Source: Protaetiibacter sp. SSC-01 (lineage in GTDB: Bacteria; Actinomycetota; Actinomycetes; Actinomycetales; Microbacteriaceae). From it: DNA of 64,000 nt. The translations under genes and the position numbers were made by a program. Numbering within the stretch: the first letter of the stretch is position 1; the number at the start of each line of letters is the position of its first letter. Shown piece after piece: positions 23,289 to 31,179 of this stretch. The stretch lies in NCBI RefSeq assembly GCF_014483895.1, contig NZ_CP059987.1, forward strand, positions 992,001 to 1,056,000, written 5' to 3'. Below the pieces are notes generated by a model. The model was not told the DNA's origin and did no database searches. It worked only from the letters and a program-made list of their open reading frames with translations.

Positions 23289-24919
23289 GGGGTGCTCCTT
23301 CGGGGGACGGATGCCACGGGCGCCGTCCAGCGCGCCCGCGTGCCGCCCGCCTCGCGCGCGGCCACCTCGAAGCTACCTCCCCGACGGCGCGCGCGTTCGT
23401 CGAGGTTGCGGGTGCCGGATGCGCGGGCCGCGTCGGCGGGCATCCCGACCCCGTCGTCGTCGACCGTCACGACGACCGCGTCGTCGTCGGCCGACACCGA
23501 GACCTCGACGCGCGTCGCCCGCGCGTGCCGGGCCGCGTTGGAGAGGCACTCGCGCACGACCGCGACGACGTCGTCGGCGAGCTCGCCCTCGACGAGCAGG
23601 TCGACGGGGCCCGCGAAGGTCACGACGGGCGGGTTCGAGAGACCGGGGGCGGCATCCGTCGCGACATCGAGCAGACGGTGGCGCAGGGCGGTCGCCGAAC
23701 CCGGGCGCGGGGCGAGCGCGAAGATCGCCGTGCGGATCTCGCCGATCGCCTGGTCGATCGCGTCGACCTGTGCCGAGATCGCGTCGGCCGCGTCGGGGCT
23801 GCGGGCGCCGATCATCTGCAGGGCGAGGCCCGTGCCGAAGAGCCGTTGAATGACGTGGTCGTGCAGGTCACGCGCGATGCGCGAGCGCTCCTCGACGAGC
23901 GCGAGCCGCTGCCGGTCGGCGCGGCCGCGGCCGAGCTCGATCGCGATGCCCGCCTGCTGAGCGAACTCGCCCGCCATGGCGCGCTCCGCATCCGTGAACC
24001 GCGGGGCGTCGGCGCGACGGTAGACGCTCAGCGCGCCGAGCACGATGTCGCCCGCGCGCACCGGGAGGGCGATCGCGGCGCTCGGACCGTCGCGCAGCAC
24101 CGACTCGCCGGGGCCCGACTCCGTCGACGCGAGCTCGCCCGTCTCGATCGCGCGGCCCGACAGCGTGCCCTCGGCCGAGTAGCGGCGACCGACGAGCTCC
24201 TCCGCGCCCACGCCGCGCGCGGTGTCGACGCGCAGCATCCGGTGCCCGTGCTCCTCGCCGTCGGGCACGATGACGCACACGAGCTCGCTGTCGATGACCG
24301 ACGCGACGCGCTCGGCGAGCACCGCGAGGATGTCGACCGTGTCCTCCGAGAGCAGCGCCGCGGTGACCTCGGCGAGGGCCGACGACCAGCGCTCGCGCCG
24401 CACCTGCTGCTCGAAGAGGCGCGCGTTCTCGACCGCGATCGCGGCGACCGCGGCAAGCGAGCCGACGAGGCGCTGGTCGTCGTCCGAGAACTCCGAGCCG
24501 CCGTCCTGATTGGTGAGGTAGAGGTTGCCGAACACGGTGTCGCGGATGCGGATCGGCACCCCGAGGAACGCGTCCATGTGCGGGTGGTGGCGCGGGAAGC
24601 CCACCGAGCGCGGGTCGTCTGCGAGGTGGGGGAGGCGGATGGGCTCGGCCTCGTCGATCACCGCGCCGAGCAGGCCGTGGCCTTCCGGCAGGTGGCCGAT
24701 CGCCGTCACCTCGGGAGGCGTCATGCCGACGTGCACGAAACGCTCGAGCGTGCCGTCGGGGGCGATGACGCCGAGCGCGCCCCAGCGGGCCGACACGAGA
24801 TCGACGGCCGCCTCGACGATGCGCTCGAGCACGTGGTCGAGCTCGAGCTCGCCGACGACCTGCGGCACGACCTCGACGAGACGGCGCAGACGAGCCTCGC
24901 GGGCGTCGGGGGAGGGCAT
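23285..24919 (-). CDS. devS: DevS/DosS-type GAF sensor histidine kinase
   Basis: 544 residues: GAF-A (about 20-170), GAF-B (185-330), HisKA_3 with H353 in RIARDLHDHVIQRLF, and an HATPase domain. In GAF-A the segment GFPRHHPHM aligns with GFPPYHPPM of DosS, placing H112 on the haem axial ligand H149, and Y134 in FGNLYLT on the distal Tyr171; the 22-residue distance is the same. So it very likely binds haem and senses O2/redox or NO. There are no membrane segments. It forms an operon with devR and is divergent from a universal stress gene across a DevR box. Confidence 0.9.
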   Translation of the reverse strand: MPSPDAREARLRRLVEVVPQVVGELELDHVLERIVEAAVDLVSARWGALGVIAPDGTLERFVHVGMTPPEVTAIGHLPEGHGLLGAVIDEAEPIRLPHLADDPRSVGFPRHHPHMDAFLGVPIRIRDTVFGNLYLTNQDGGSEFSDDDQRLVGSLAAVAAIAVENARLFEQQVRRERWSSALAEVTAALLSEDTVDILAVLAERVASVIDSELVCVIVPDGEEHGHRMLRVDTARGVGAEELVGRRYSAEGTLSGRAIETGELASTESGPGESVLRDGPSAAIALPVRAGDIVLGALSVYRRADAPRFTDAERAMAGEFAQQAGIAIELGRGRADRQRLALVEERSRIARDLHDHVIQRLFGTGLALQMIGARSPDAADAISAQVDAIDQAIGEIRTAIFALAPRPGSATALRHRLLDVATDAAPGLSNPPVVTFAGPVDLLVEGELADDVVAVVRECLSNAARHARATRVEVSVSADDDAVVVTVDDDGVGMPADAARASGTRNLDERARRRGGSFEVAAREAGGTRARWTAPVASVPRRSTP

Positions 24920-24942
24920 GTTCCCAGTCTCTCAGGCCCCGC

Positions 24943-24956
24943 GGGACCTTGGGCCC
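24943..24956. promoter_or_regulatory. DevR (DosR-type) box GGGACCTTGGGCCC
   Basis: The 14-mer fits the DosR core GGGACnnnnGnCCC and is palindromic apart from the centre. It lies 24 bases before devS and 37 bases before usp, so it may regulate both divergent genes, as autoregulation is known in mycobacteria. Confidence 0.7.
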
Positions 24957-24992
24957 GGGTGCAAGCGCGGCCGCGATGCGAGCCTCGGAAGC

Positions 24993-25814
24993 ATGACCCG
25001 CACTCCGCGCTATGTCGCCGGCGTCGACGGCTCGGCGCCCTCGGAGGCCGCCCTCGCCTGGGCGGTCCGCCACGCGCGCCGCGACGGTGCACGCCTCCAC
25101 CTCGTCCACGTCGTCGACCCGCAGGGCGGGATCCGCGGCATCGCCGAGCTCGACGCCGCCGAGAGCGCGGGCGAGGCGCTCCTCTCCGCGACGGCTGCGC
25201 GCATCCGCTCCGAGGCTCCGGGGCTCGAGGTCGACACCCGGCTGCTGCTCGACGTGCCCGTGTGGGCGCTCGCCGACGAGGCGGGACCCGACGACATCCT
25301 CGTCGTCGGCACGGGCAAGACCGGCTACGTCTCCGGCCGTGTGCTCGGCTCGCGCAGCGTGCAGTTCGCGCTCGCGGCGACCGGCACCGTCGCCGTCGTG
25401 CCCGACGCCGACCCGCGTTTCCGCGACGGCGTCGTGGCGGGCGTCGACCGTGTCGAGAACGCGGCGCTCGTCGGGCGTCGCGCCGCGCTCGAGGCCGTCG
25501 ACCGCGGCACGCGGCTCACCCTCATCCAGGCGATCGGCGCCGACGCGGTCGACGCCGTGCGCTCCGACCCCGAGAGCCCCCTCGCGATCGCGGCGGATGC
25601 GGCGCGCGAGGTCGAGGGGATGCTCGAGGTGCGCTCGCGCCTCTCGACGCGCCCGCCCGCCGAGGCGCTCCTCGACGCCGCGCGTGGCAGCGCGCTCCTC
25701 GTGCTCGGTCCGAGCCGCGAGCGCACGCCCCTCGGCACGACCCTGCACGCCGTGCTCATCAACGCGAACGCGCCCGTGCTCGTGGTGCGGCCGGCGCCCG
25801 CCCTCGTGTCGTAG
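24993..25814 (+). CDS. universal stress protein, tandem UspA domains
   Basis: 273 residues from ATG 24993. Two Usp domains: the first begins YVAGVDGSAPSEAALAWA and ends around VVGTGKTGYVSGRVLGS with VAVVP; the second begins VVAGVDRVENAAL and ends LLVLGPSRERTPLGT and VLVVRPAP. The G-2x-G-9x-G(S/T) ATP motif is best kept in the first domain. In Mycobacterium several such proteins belong to the DosR regulon. Here the gene is divergent from devS with a DevR box in between. It probably serves survival in hypoxia; molecular function unknown. Confidence 0.88.
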   Translation: MTRTPRYVAGVDGSAPSEAALAWAVRHARRDGARLHLVHVVDPQGGIRGIAELDAAESAGEALLSATAARIRSEAPGLEVDTRLLLDVPVWALADEAGPDDILVVGTGKTGYVSGRVLGSRSVQFALAATGTVAVVPDADPRFRDGVVAGVDRVENAALVGRRAALEAVDRGTRLTLIQAIGADAVDAVRSDPESPLAIAADAAREVEGMLEVRSRLSTRPPAEALLDAARGSALLVLGPSRERTPLGTTLHAVLINANAPVLVVRPAPALVS

Positions 25815-25866
25815 GTGACGGGGCGAGTTCTCCCGTGATCGCGCGGGCCGCGGGTGCCCCGTCCAC

Positions 25867-26076
25867 CGTTGGTTGAGTGCCGCGCGCCGCGCGCGTTGCG
25901 CGACGCACGGCGTATCGAAACCCGACGGGCGCCTGACTCGCGCCCGCAGTAGTGCCCGCTGATAGCTCCCGCGGGTCATCAGACGGTGGGTCTCGATACA
26001 CGTTCGGTCGCGCCGGGGGCGCGGCCGAACGCACTCGACCAGCGGTGAAGCGCGGCCGAACGCACTCGACCAGCGG
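25867..26076. repeat. two diverged dispersed repeats and a 25-base tandem duplication
   Basis: This 349-base gap between usp and ackA holds a direct copy at 25867-25924 with an enlarged GC-rich core (GGTTGAGTGC...GCGTATCGAAACC) and an inverted copy at 25988-26045 (GGTCTCGATACAC...CACTCGACCAGCGG). The final half of the second copy is repeated at 26051-26076 (GCGGCCGAACGCACTCGACC). The rest of the gap has no gene that I can support. Confidence 0.88.
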
Positions 26077-26087
26077 GACGGGGGCGG

Positions 26088-26129
26088 GGCGGGAGAAACG
26101 ACCCAGCGGCGGGAGGCGTTTCTCCCGCC
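26088..26129. terminator. 13-base hairpin downstream of ackA
   Basis: GGCGGGAGAAACG and CGTTTCTCCCGCC pair perfectly around a 16-base loop. It lies 35 bases after the ackA stop. No T-tract; the call rests on stem strength and position between convergent genes. Confidence 0.65.
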
Positions 26130-26163
26130 GTCAGGTCACGGCTCCAGCCGCGCCACGAGAGCA

Positions 26164-27300
26164 CTAGCGCGAGGCGGCTTCGCGTGTCTCTCGCGCGATC
26201 TCGAGCTCCTCGTTCGTGGGGATCACGAGCACCGCGGCGGGTGAGCCGTCGGGGGAGGTGTAGCGCGGCTCGCGCGACGACGCGTTGTTGCGCTCGGAGT
26301 CGATCGAGAGGCCGAGGAACTCGAGCCCCGCGATCGCACGCCGTCGCACGTACGACGAGTTCTCGCCGACGCCCGCCGTGAACACGACGGCGTCGATGCC
26401 GCCGAGCTCGGCCGCGTACGCGCCGATGTAGTGCCGCAGCCGGTGCACGTACACGTCGAGGGCGTGCGTCGCGCGCTCATTGCCGGCGTTCGCCGCGTTC
26501 ACGAGCTCGCGCATGTCGCTGCGCCCGGCGAGCCCGAGCAGGCCCGACTTCTTGTTGAGCAGCTCGTCGAGCTCGGCGAAGGTGTAGCCGTGCTCGCGCG
26601 CGAGGTAGAGCGGGATCGCGGGGTCGATGTCGCCCGACCGCGTGCCCATTACGAGCCCCTCGAGCGGCGTCATCCCCATCGACGTGTCGAGCGAGCGTCC
26701 GCCGAGCACGGCCGCCGCCGACGCCCCGTTGCCGAGGTGCAGCACGACGAGCCGCAGCTCCGGGTCGCGCTCACGGCCGAGCAGCTGGGCCGCGATGCGC
26801 GAGACGTACCCGATCGAGGTGCCGTGGAATCCGAAGCGCCGGATGCGCGTGCGCGCCGCGACCTCCGCGTCGATCGCGTAGTCGCGCGCCGCGGGGCTGA
26901 TGGTCGCGTGGAACGCGGTGTCGAACACGGCGACGTGGGGCACGTCGGTGAGCACGGCGCGGGCCGCGCGGATGCCGGCGAGGCCGGGCGGGTTGTGGAG
27001 CGGCGCGAGGTCGGCGAGGGCTTCGATCTCGCGCTCGACGGCGTCGTCGATGACGGTGGCCTGCACGAAGCGCGTGCCGCCATGGACGATACGGTGCCCG
27101 ACGGCGTCGATGGGCACATCCGGAAGCTCCTCGAGCACGACCTCGAGCGCGCGGGCGTGGTCGGCGACGCCCGAGCCCTTGAGCCCGATCCGCTCGACGA
27201 CGCCCTCGCCATGCACCGTGCCGTCTTCGACGTCGAGCAGCTGGTACTTGATCGAGCTCGAGCCCACGTTGAGCACGAAGACGTTCCGGATGGCGTTCAC
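26164..27300 (-). CDS. ackA: acetate kinase
   Basis: 378 residues from GTG 27300, which overlaps the pta stop (GTGA). Family signatures are complete: NVGSSSIKYQLL at the start, HRIVHGG, the GVPHVAVFDTAFH-like segment (here DVPHVAVFDTAFH), FGFHGTSIGYV, HLGNGASAAAV, and GMTPLEGLVMGTRSGDIDP. It converts acetyl phosphate and ADP to acetate and ATP. With pta it forms the overflow/anaerobic route giving ATP when respiration is limited. A DevR-type box upstream of pta suggests hypoxic control of both. Confidence 0.96.
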   Translation of the reverse strand: MNAIRNVFVLNVGSSSIKYQLLDVEDGTVHGEGVVERIGLKGSGVADHARALEVVLEELPDVPIDAVGHRIVHGGTRFVQATVIDDAVEREIEALADLAPLHNPPGLAGIRAARAVLTDVPHVAVFDTAFHATISPAARDYAIDAEVAARTRIRRFGFHGTSIGYVSRIAAQLLGRERDPELRLVVLHLGNGASAAAVLGGRSLDTSMGMTPLEGLVMGTRSGDIDPAIPLYLAREHGYTFAELDELLNKKSGLLGLAGRSDMRELVNAANAGNERATHALDVYVHRLRHYIGAYAAELGGIDAVVFTAGVGENSSYVRRRAIAGLEFLGLSIDSERNNASSREPRYTSPDGSPAAVLVIPTNEELEIARETREAASR

Positions 27301-29384
27301 GACTGTCCCTCCGCCTGGATCGCGGTGATCGCGATCGTGTTCACGATGTCGCGCACGAGAGCTCCGCGCGAGAGGTCGTTGATGGGCTTCGCGAGCCCCT
27401 GCAGCACGGGCCCCATGGCGACGGCGCCCGCCGACCGCTGCACGGCCTTGTAGGTGTTGTTGCCCGTGTTGAGGTCGGGGAACACGAAAACGGTCGCGCG
27501 GCCGGCGACCTCGGAGCCCGGCATCTTCGAGGCCCCGACCGAGGGGTCGGCGGCGGCGTCGTATTGGATGGGACCCGCGACCGGCAGCTCGGGCGCGCGA
27601 TCCTGCACGATCGCCGTCGCGGCGCGGACGCGCTCGACCTCGGCGCCCGACCCGGACTCGCCCGTCGAGTAGGAGAGCATCGCGACGCGCGGCTCGATGC
27701 CGAAGCGCTTCGCGGTCTCGGCGGACGAGACGGCGATGTCGGCGAGCTGCTCGACGGTCGGCTCGGGGATGACGGCGCAGTCGCCGTACACGAGCACGCG
27801 GTCGGCGAGCGCCATGAGGAACACACTCGACACGACCGACACCCCGGGAGCGGTCTTCACGATCTCGAATGCGGGACGGATGGTGTGCGCCGTCGTGTGC
27901 TTCGCCCCCGACACCATGCCGTCGGCGAGGCCGAGATGCACCATCATCGTGCCGAAGTACGACACGTCGGTGACGGTGTCGGCCGCGAGCTCGGGCGAGA
28001 CGCCCTTGTGGGCGCGCAGCCGCGCGTACTCCTCTGCGAAGCGGCCGTGCAGCTCGGGGTCGCTCGTCGACAGGATGCGCGTGTCGCCGAGGTCGAGGCC
28101 GAGCGCGGCGACGCGGGCGCGCACGGCATCCGGGTCTCCCAGGATCGTGAGCCGGGCGATGCGCCGCTTCACGACGATCGCCGCGGCCTGCAGGATGCGG
28201 TCGTCGTCGCCCTCGGGCAGCACGATGTGCTTGCCGGCCTCGCGCGCCCGCTCGACGAGCAGGTGCTCGAAGCGGATGGGCGTCATGACCCCGCCGTTCG
28301 TCGGCAAGCTCAGGATGCGCACGAGCTCCGCCGCGTCGACGTGCTCGTCGAAGAGCGAGACGGCGCGCGCGTGCTTCGCGGGGGAGTCGGCCGCGAGGCG
28401 GCTGCGGGCGTGCGACACGTTGATCGCCGTATCGAAGGTGCTGTGCGGCGTGACGGCGATCGGTAGGGGCGTGCCGAGGCCCTCGATGAGGCGCGCGATC
28501 GACGGCTCGATGTCGAAGCCGCCGTTGAGGATGATGCCCGTGAGGGCGGGGAAGGTCTGCGAGAGCTGCGCCGCCATCGTGCCGACGAGCACCTCGGAGC
28601 GGTCGCCCGGCACGATCACGATGCCGCCCGAGTGCAGGCGCGACAACACGTTGGGCAGACTCATCGCGGCGATCGTCGTGCCCATGACCGGGCGGTCGAG
28701 CACGCTCTCCTCGCCGCGCACGAGCCGGGCCTCGGTCGCCTCGAGCACGGTGCGCAGCAGGGGCGCCTCGAGCTCGGGGTCCTCCGCGATCGCCCACGCG
28801 GGCAGCCCCGTGACCTCGGCGACGCGCTCCGACACGGCCTCGACCTCGTCGGCCGCGGCGCGGTTGACGATGACGGCGAGCACCTCGGCGTGCTCGTCGC
28901 GCAGCTCATCGAGTGCGATGCGCGCGATCTCGGCGCACTGCTTGGGGGTGCGGGCGCCCTCGCCGTCGGGGTTGCGGCCTCCCGTCACGAGCACGACGGG
29001 CGCGGCGAGGTTGGCGGCGATGCGCCCGTTCGTCGAGAGCTCGGTCGGCGTTCCGACGTCGGTGTAGTCGGAGCCGAGGATGAGCACGGCGTCGCAGCCC
29101 TCCTCGACCTCGGCGAAGCGCTCCACGATCGTCGCCAGGGCGGCATCCGGGTCGGCGTGCAGGGTGTCGTAGTCGACGCCGACGCAGTCCTCGTAGCTCT
29201 GCCCGGCGCTCGCGTGCTCGACGAGCAGCTCGAGGATGAAGTCGCGCTCGACGTCGGCCCGCACGATGGGGCGGAACACGCCCACGCGCGCCACGGATGC
29301 CGTGAGGGTCTCGAGGAGCCCCACGGCGACGGTCGACTTGCCGGTGCGCCCCTCGGCGCTCGTCAGATAGATGCGGGTCGCCAC
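27297..29384 (-). CDS. pta: phosphate acetyltransferase, long form
   Basis: 695 residues. The N-terminal third is a BioD/DRTGG-type regulatory region (IYLTSAEGRTGKSTVAVGL, a P-loop-like start), followed by a DRTGG domain and the catalytic PTA_PTB domain from about residue 370 (HIVLPEGDDDRILQAA) with the substrate motifs YGDCAVIPEPT, SYSTGESGSG and VFPDLNTGN. It makes acetyl phosphate from acetyl-CoA. Start ATG 29384; the gene is followed by ackA with overlap. A DosR-like box sits 38 bases before the start. Confidence 0.95.
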   Translation of the reverse strand: MATRIYLTSAEGRTGKSTVAVGLLETLTASVARVGVFRPIVRADVERDFILELLVEHASAGQSYEDCVGVDYDTLHADPDAALATIVERFAEVEEGCDAVLILGSDYTDVGTPTELSTNGRIAANLAAPVVLVTGGRNPDGEGARTPKQCAEIARIALDELRDEHAEVLAVIVNRAAADEVEAVSERVAEVTGLPAWAIAEDPELEAPLLRTVLEATEARLVRGEESVLDRPVMGTTIAAMSLPNVLSRLHSGGIVIVPGDRSEVLVGTMAAQLSQTFPALTGIILNGGFDIEPSIARLIEGLGTPLPIAVTPHSTFDTAINVSHARSRLAADSPAKHARAVSLFDEHVDAAELVRILSLPTNGGVMTPIRFEHLLVERAREAGKHIVLPEGDDDRILQAAAIVVKRRIARLTILGDPDAVRARVAALGLDLGDTRILSTSDPELHGRFAEEYARLRAHKGVSPELAADTVTDVSYFGTMMVHLGLADGMVSGAKHTTAHTIRPAFEIVKTAPGVSVVSSVFLMALADRVLVYGDCAVIPEPTVEQLADIAVSSAETAKRFGIEPRVAMLSYSTGESGSGAEVERVRAATAIVQDRAPELPVAGPIQYDAAADPSVGASKMPGSEVAGRATVFVFPDLNTGNNTYKAVQRSAGAVAMGPVLQGLAKPINDLSRGALVRDIVNTIAITAIQAEGQS

Positions 29385-29394
29385 CCGCCCAACG

Positions 29395-30381
29395 CTACGC
29401 GGTCGTGCGGGGTCGCGGGCCGGGTCCTTGGGCCCGTGCCGCTGCGGCCTCGTCGACGAGGAGGTCCATGTTGAGCGCGGCGCCCGCCATCGTGCCCGCC
29501 GCCGCGGATGCGCCGACCATGGCGGTCGCGTCGCGCGCGTTGCCGACCGCCCACACGCCCGGCAGCGGCGTCATCCCGACGGCGTCGGCGGGAATGACGA
29601 CCCCGACGCCCTCGACGACGGACGGGCTGCCGCCCAGCTGCTCGTACAGCTCGGTGCGCGCCTCGAACGACGGCCCGACGGCCACGGCGCGCGCGGGCAG
29701 CGCAGTGCCATCGGCGAGCACGACCGAGTCGAGCGCGCCATCCGAGTCGTCATCGACGCGCGCGACGACGCCGTCGACGATGCGCACGCCGAGGGCGACG
29801 AGGTCGGCGTCGGATGCGGCGTCGCGCGGGCTGTCGTGGCGCACGAACACGACGTCGTCGCTCAGTCGGCTGAACATGAGCGCCTGGTGCGAGCTGCGCG
29901 GAGTCGTGCCGATCACGACGATCGCGCGGTCGCGCACCTCCCAGCCGTGGCAGTACGGGCAGTGCACCACGGAGTCGCCCCAGTGCGCTGCGAGCCCCGG
30001 GATGTCGGGCAGCACGTCGCGGAGGCCCGAGGCGAGCAGCAGCCGCCGCGCCTGCACGGTGCGGCCGCCTGCCGTCTCGAGCGCGAACCCGTCGGGCGCA
30101 CGGCGAACCCGCGTGACGCGGTCGTCGACGAGCGCGACGCCGTACGCGGCGGCCTGCTCGCGAGCCGCCGCGATGAGCGCGAGGGGTTCGGCGCCGTCTC
30201 GGCTGAAGACGTTGTGCGCGTGGGCGGCGACGGCGTTGCGGGGCTCACCGGCGTCGATGACGACGACCGCTCGCCGCGAACGCCCGAGCGCCGTGGCAGC
30301 CGAGAGGCCCGCGGGGCCCCCGCCCACGACGGCGACGTCGACGATCTCGGGCGCGGAGTGGGGGCGGGTGTCGCGGTTCAT
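29395..30381 (-). CDS. NAD(P)/FAD-dependent oxidoreductase, thioredoxin reductase-like
   Basis: 328 residues from ATG 30381. FAD motif VAVVGGGPAGLSAATALGRS, a redox-like Cys pair in HCPYCHGWE (CxxC), a second dinucleotide motif VVIGTTPRSS that is weaker than the usual GxGxxA, and the end GVWAVGNARDATAMVGASAAAG. This is the family of small thioredoxin reductase-like flavoproteins (as in gliotoxin-type or ferredoxin/low-Mr types); true TrxB is not implied. It is divergent from an XRE-cupin regulator with clear half-sites between them, so it is probably controlled by it. Confidence 0.85.
   Translation of the reverse strand: MNRDTRPHSAPEIVDVAVVGGGPAGLSAATALGRSRRAVVVIDAGEPRNAVAAHAHNVFSRDGAEPLALIAAAREQAAAYGVALVDDRVTRVRRAPDGFALETAGGRTVQARRLLLASGLRDVLPDIPGLAAHWGDSVVHCPYCHGWEVRDRAIVVIGTTPRSSHQALMFSRLSDDVVFVRHDSPRDAASDADLVALGVRIVDGVVARVDDDSDGALDSVVLADGTALPARAVAVGPSFEARTELYEQLGGSPSVVEGVGVVIPADAVGMTPLPGVWAVGNARDATAMVGASAAAGTMAGAALNMDLLVDEAAAARAQGPGPRPRTTA
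29422..29435 (-). promoter_or_regulatory. DevR-type box GGGTCCTTGGGCCC before pta
   Basis: One mismatch (GGGTC for GGGAC) from the core seen upstream of devS and cydA. It lies inside the 3' end of the thioredoxin reductase-like gene, 38 bases before the pta start. Position and likeness support it; overlap with coding sequence is a reason for caution. Confidence 0.5.
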
Positions 30382-30412
30382 ACGCCGATGCTGCGCCGAC
30401 GGTGGCGATTGT

Positions 30413-30438
30413 GGCAAGGGTTGTTGCCGAGATGGCAA
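30413..30438. promoter_or_regulatory. operator with alternating GGCAA/TTGCC half-sites
   Basis: GGCAA (30413-30417), 6 bases, TTGCC (30424-30428), 5 bases, GGCAA (30434-30438). The last two form a perfect dyad, TTGCCGAGATGGCAA. The array lies between the divergent starts at 30381 and 30448 and is a good candidate site for the XRE-cupin protein. Confidence 0.65.
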
Positions 30439-30447
30439 ACTGCCTTC

Positions 30448-31026
30448 ATGGCAGAGGAGGTCGAACGCACTCTCGCCGGCGTGGGCGGGCGCCTGCGCGC
30501 GCTCCGCACGCGCCGGGAGTTGACACTTGCCCAGGTGTCGCGTGACACCGGCATCTCGGTCAGCACGCTCTCGCGCCTCGAGTCGGGCACGCGGCGTCCC
30601 GCCCTCGAGCTGCTGCTGCCGCTCGCACGCGTGTACGACGTGCCGCTCGACGAGCTCGTGGGCGCGCCCGAGGTGGGCGATCCACGCGTGCACATCCGCC
30701 GCATCCCGCACCGCGGTGGCCTCCTGCTGCCGCTCAGCCGAGGCGCGAACGGCATCCGGGTCGTCAAGCAGATCCTGCCGCCGCCGCGCGCGCGGGAGCG
30801 CGTCGAGCTCAAGACGCATCGCGGCAACGAGTGGCTCTACGTGATCTCCGGGCGGCTCCGGCTCGTGCTGGGGGAGCGCGACTTCGTGCTCGAGGCGGGC
30901 GAGGCGGCCGAGTTCGACACGCGCACGCCGCACTGGATGGGCGCCGCTGACGGCACGACCGTCGAGCTGCTGCACCTCTCCGGTCCCGAGGGCCAGCGCA
31001 TCCACCTGCCCGAGCTCGACGCCTGA
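30448..31026 (+). CDS. XRE-family regulator with C-terminal cupin domain
   Basis: 192 residues from ATG 30448. N-terminal helix-turn-helix of the Cro/CI type (RLRALRTRRELTLAQVSRDT, then GISVSTLSRLESGTRRP) and a C-terminal cupin (HRGNEWLYVISGRLRLVLG, then EAAEFDTRTPHWM). Such proteins sense small molecules in the cupin barrel. Divergent orientation and the operator suggest autoregulation and control of the flavoprotein at 29395-30381. The upstream part of the same frame before the ATG is not conserved-looking. Downstream is the cydA regulatory region. Confidence 0.88.
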   Translation: MAEEVERTLAGVGGRLRALRTRRELTLAQVSRDTGISVSTLSRLESGTRRPALELLLPLARVYDVPLDELVGAPEVGDPRVHIRRIPHRGGLLLPLSRGANGIRVVKQILPPPRARERVELKTHRGNEWLYVISGRLRLVLGERDFVLEAGEAAEFDTRTPHWMGAADGTTVELLHLSGPEGQRIHLPELDA

Positions 31027-31058
31027 CGATGCGGGGCCCCGCCGGCGGGGCGCGCAAC

Positions 31059-31101
31059 GGGACTTTCGACCCACGGGTTTCGCGGGCGGGACCTTGGGCC
31101 C
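31059..31101 (+). promoter_or_regulatory. two DevR (DosR-type) boxes upstream of cydA
   Basis: GGGACTTTCGACCC at 31059-31072 and GGGACCTTGGGCCC at 31088-31101; centres are 29 bases apart. Both match GGGACnnnnGnCCC, the core of the mycobacterial DosR site. They lie 79-121 bases before the cydA GTG, a promoter-proximal tandem arrangement seen at strong DosR targets. Confidence 0.75.
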
Positions 31102-31179
31102 TGACGGGCCACCTTCAGGAAGCGGAAGGTTGAGGGTGTCAGGTCGCGTACTCGTGCGACCGCGGAAGAGAGGACACCC

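Noticed and set aside
29395-30381. true thioredoxin reductase (trxB)
   Set aside because: The CxxC is CPYC, not CATC/CAVC, and the second nucleotide motif lacks the usual GxGxxA/HRRxxxR set; no thioredoxin gene is adjacent.
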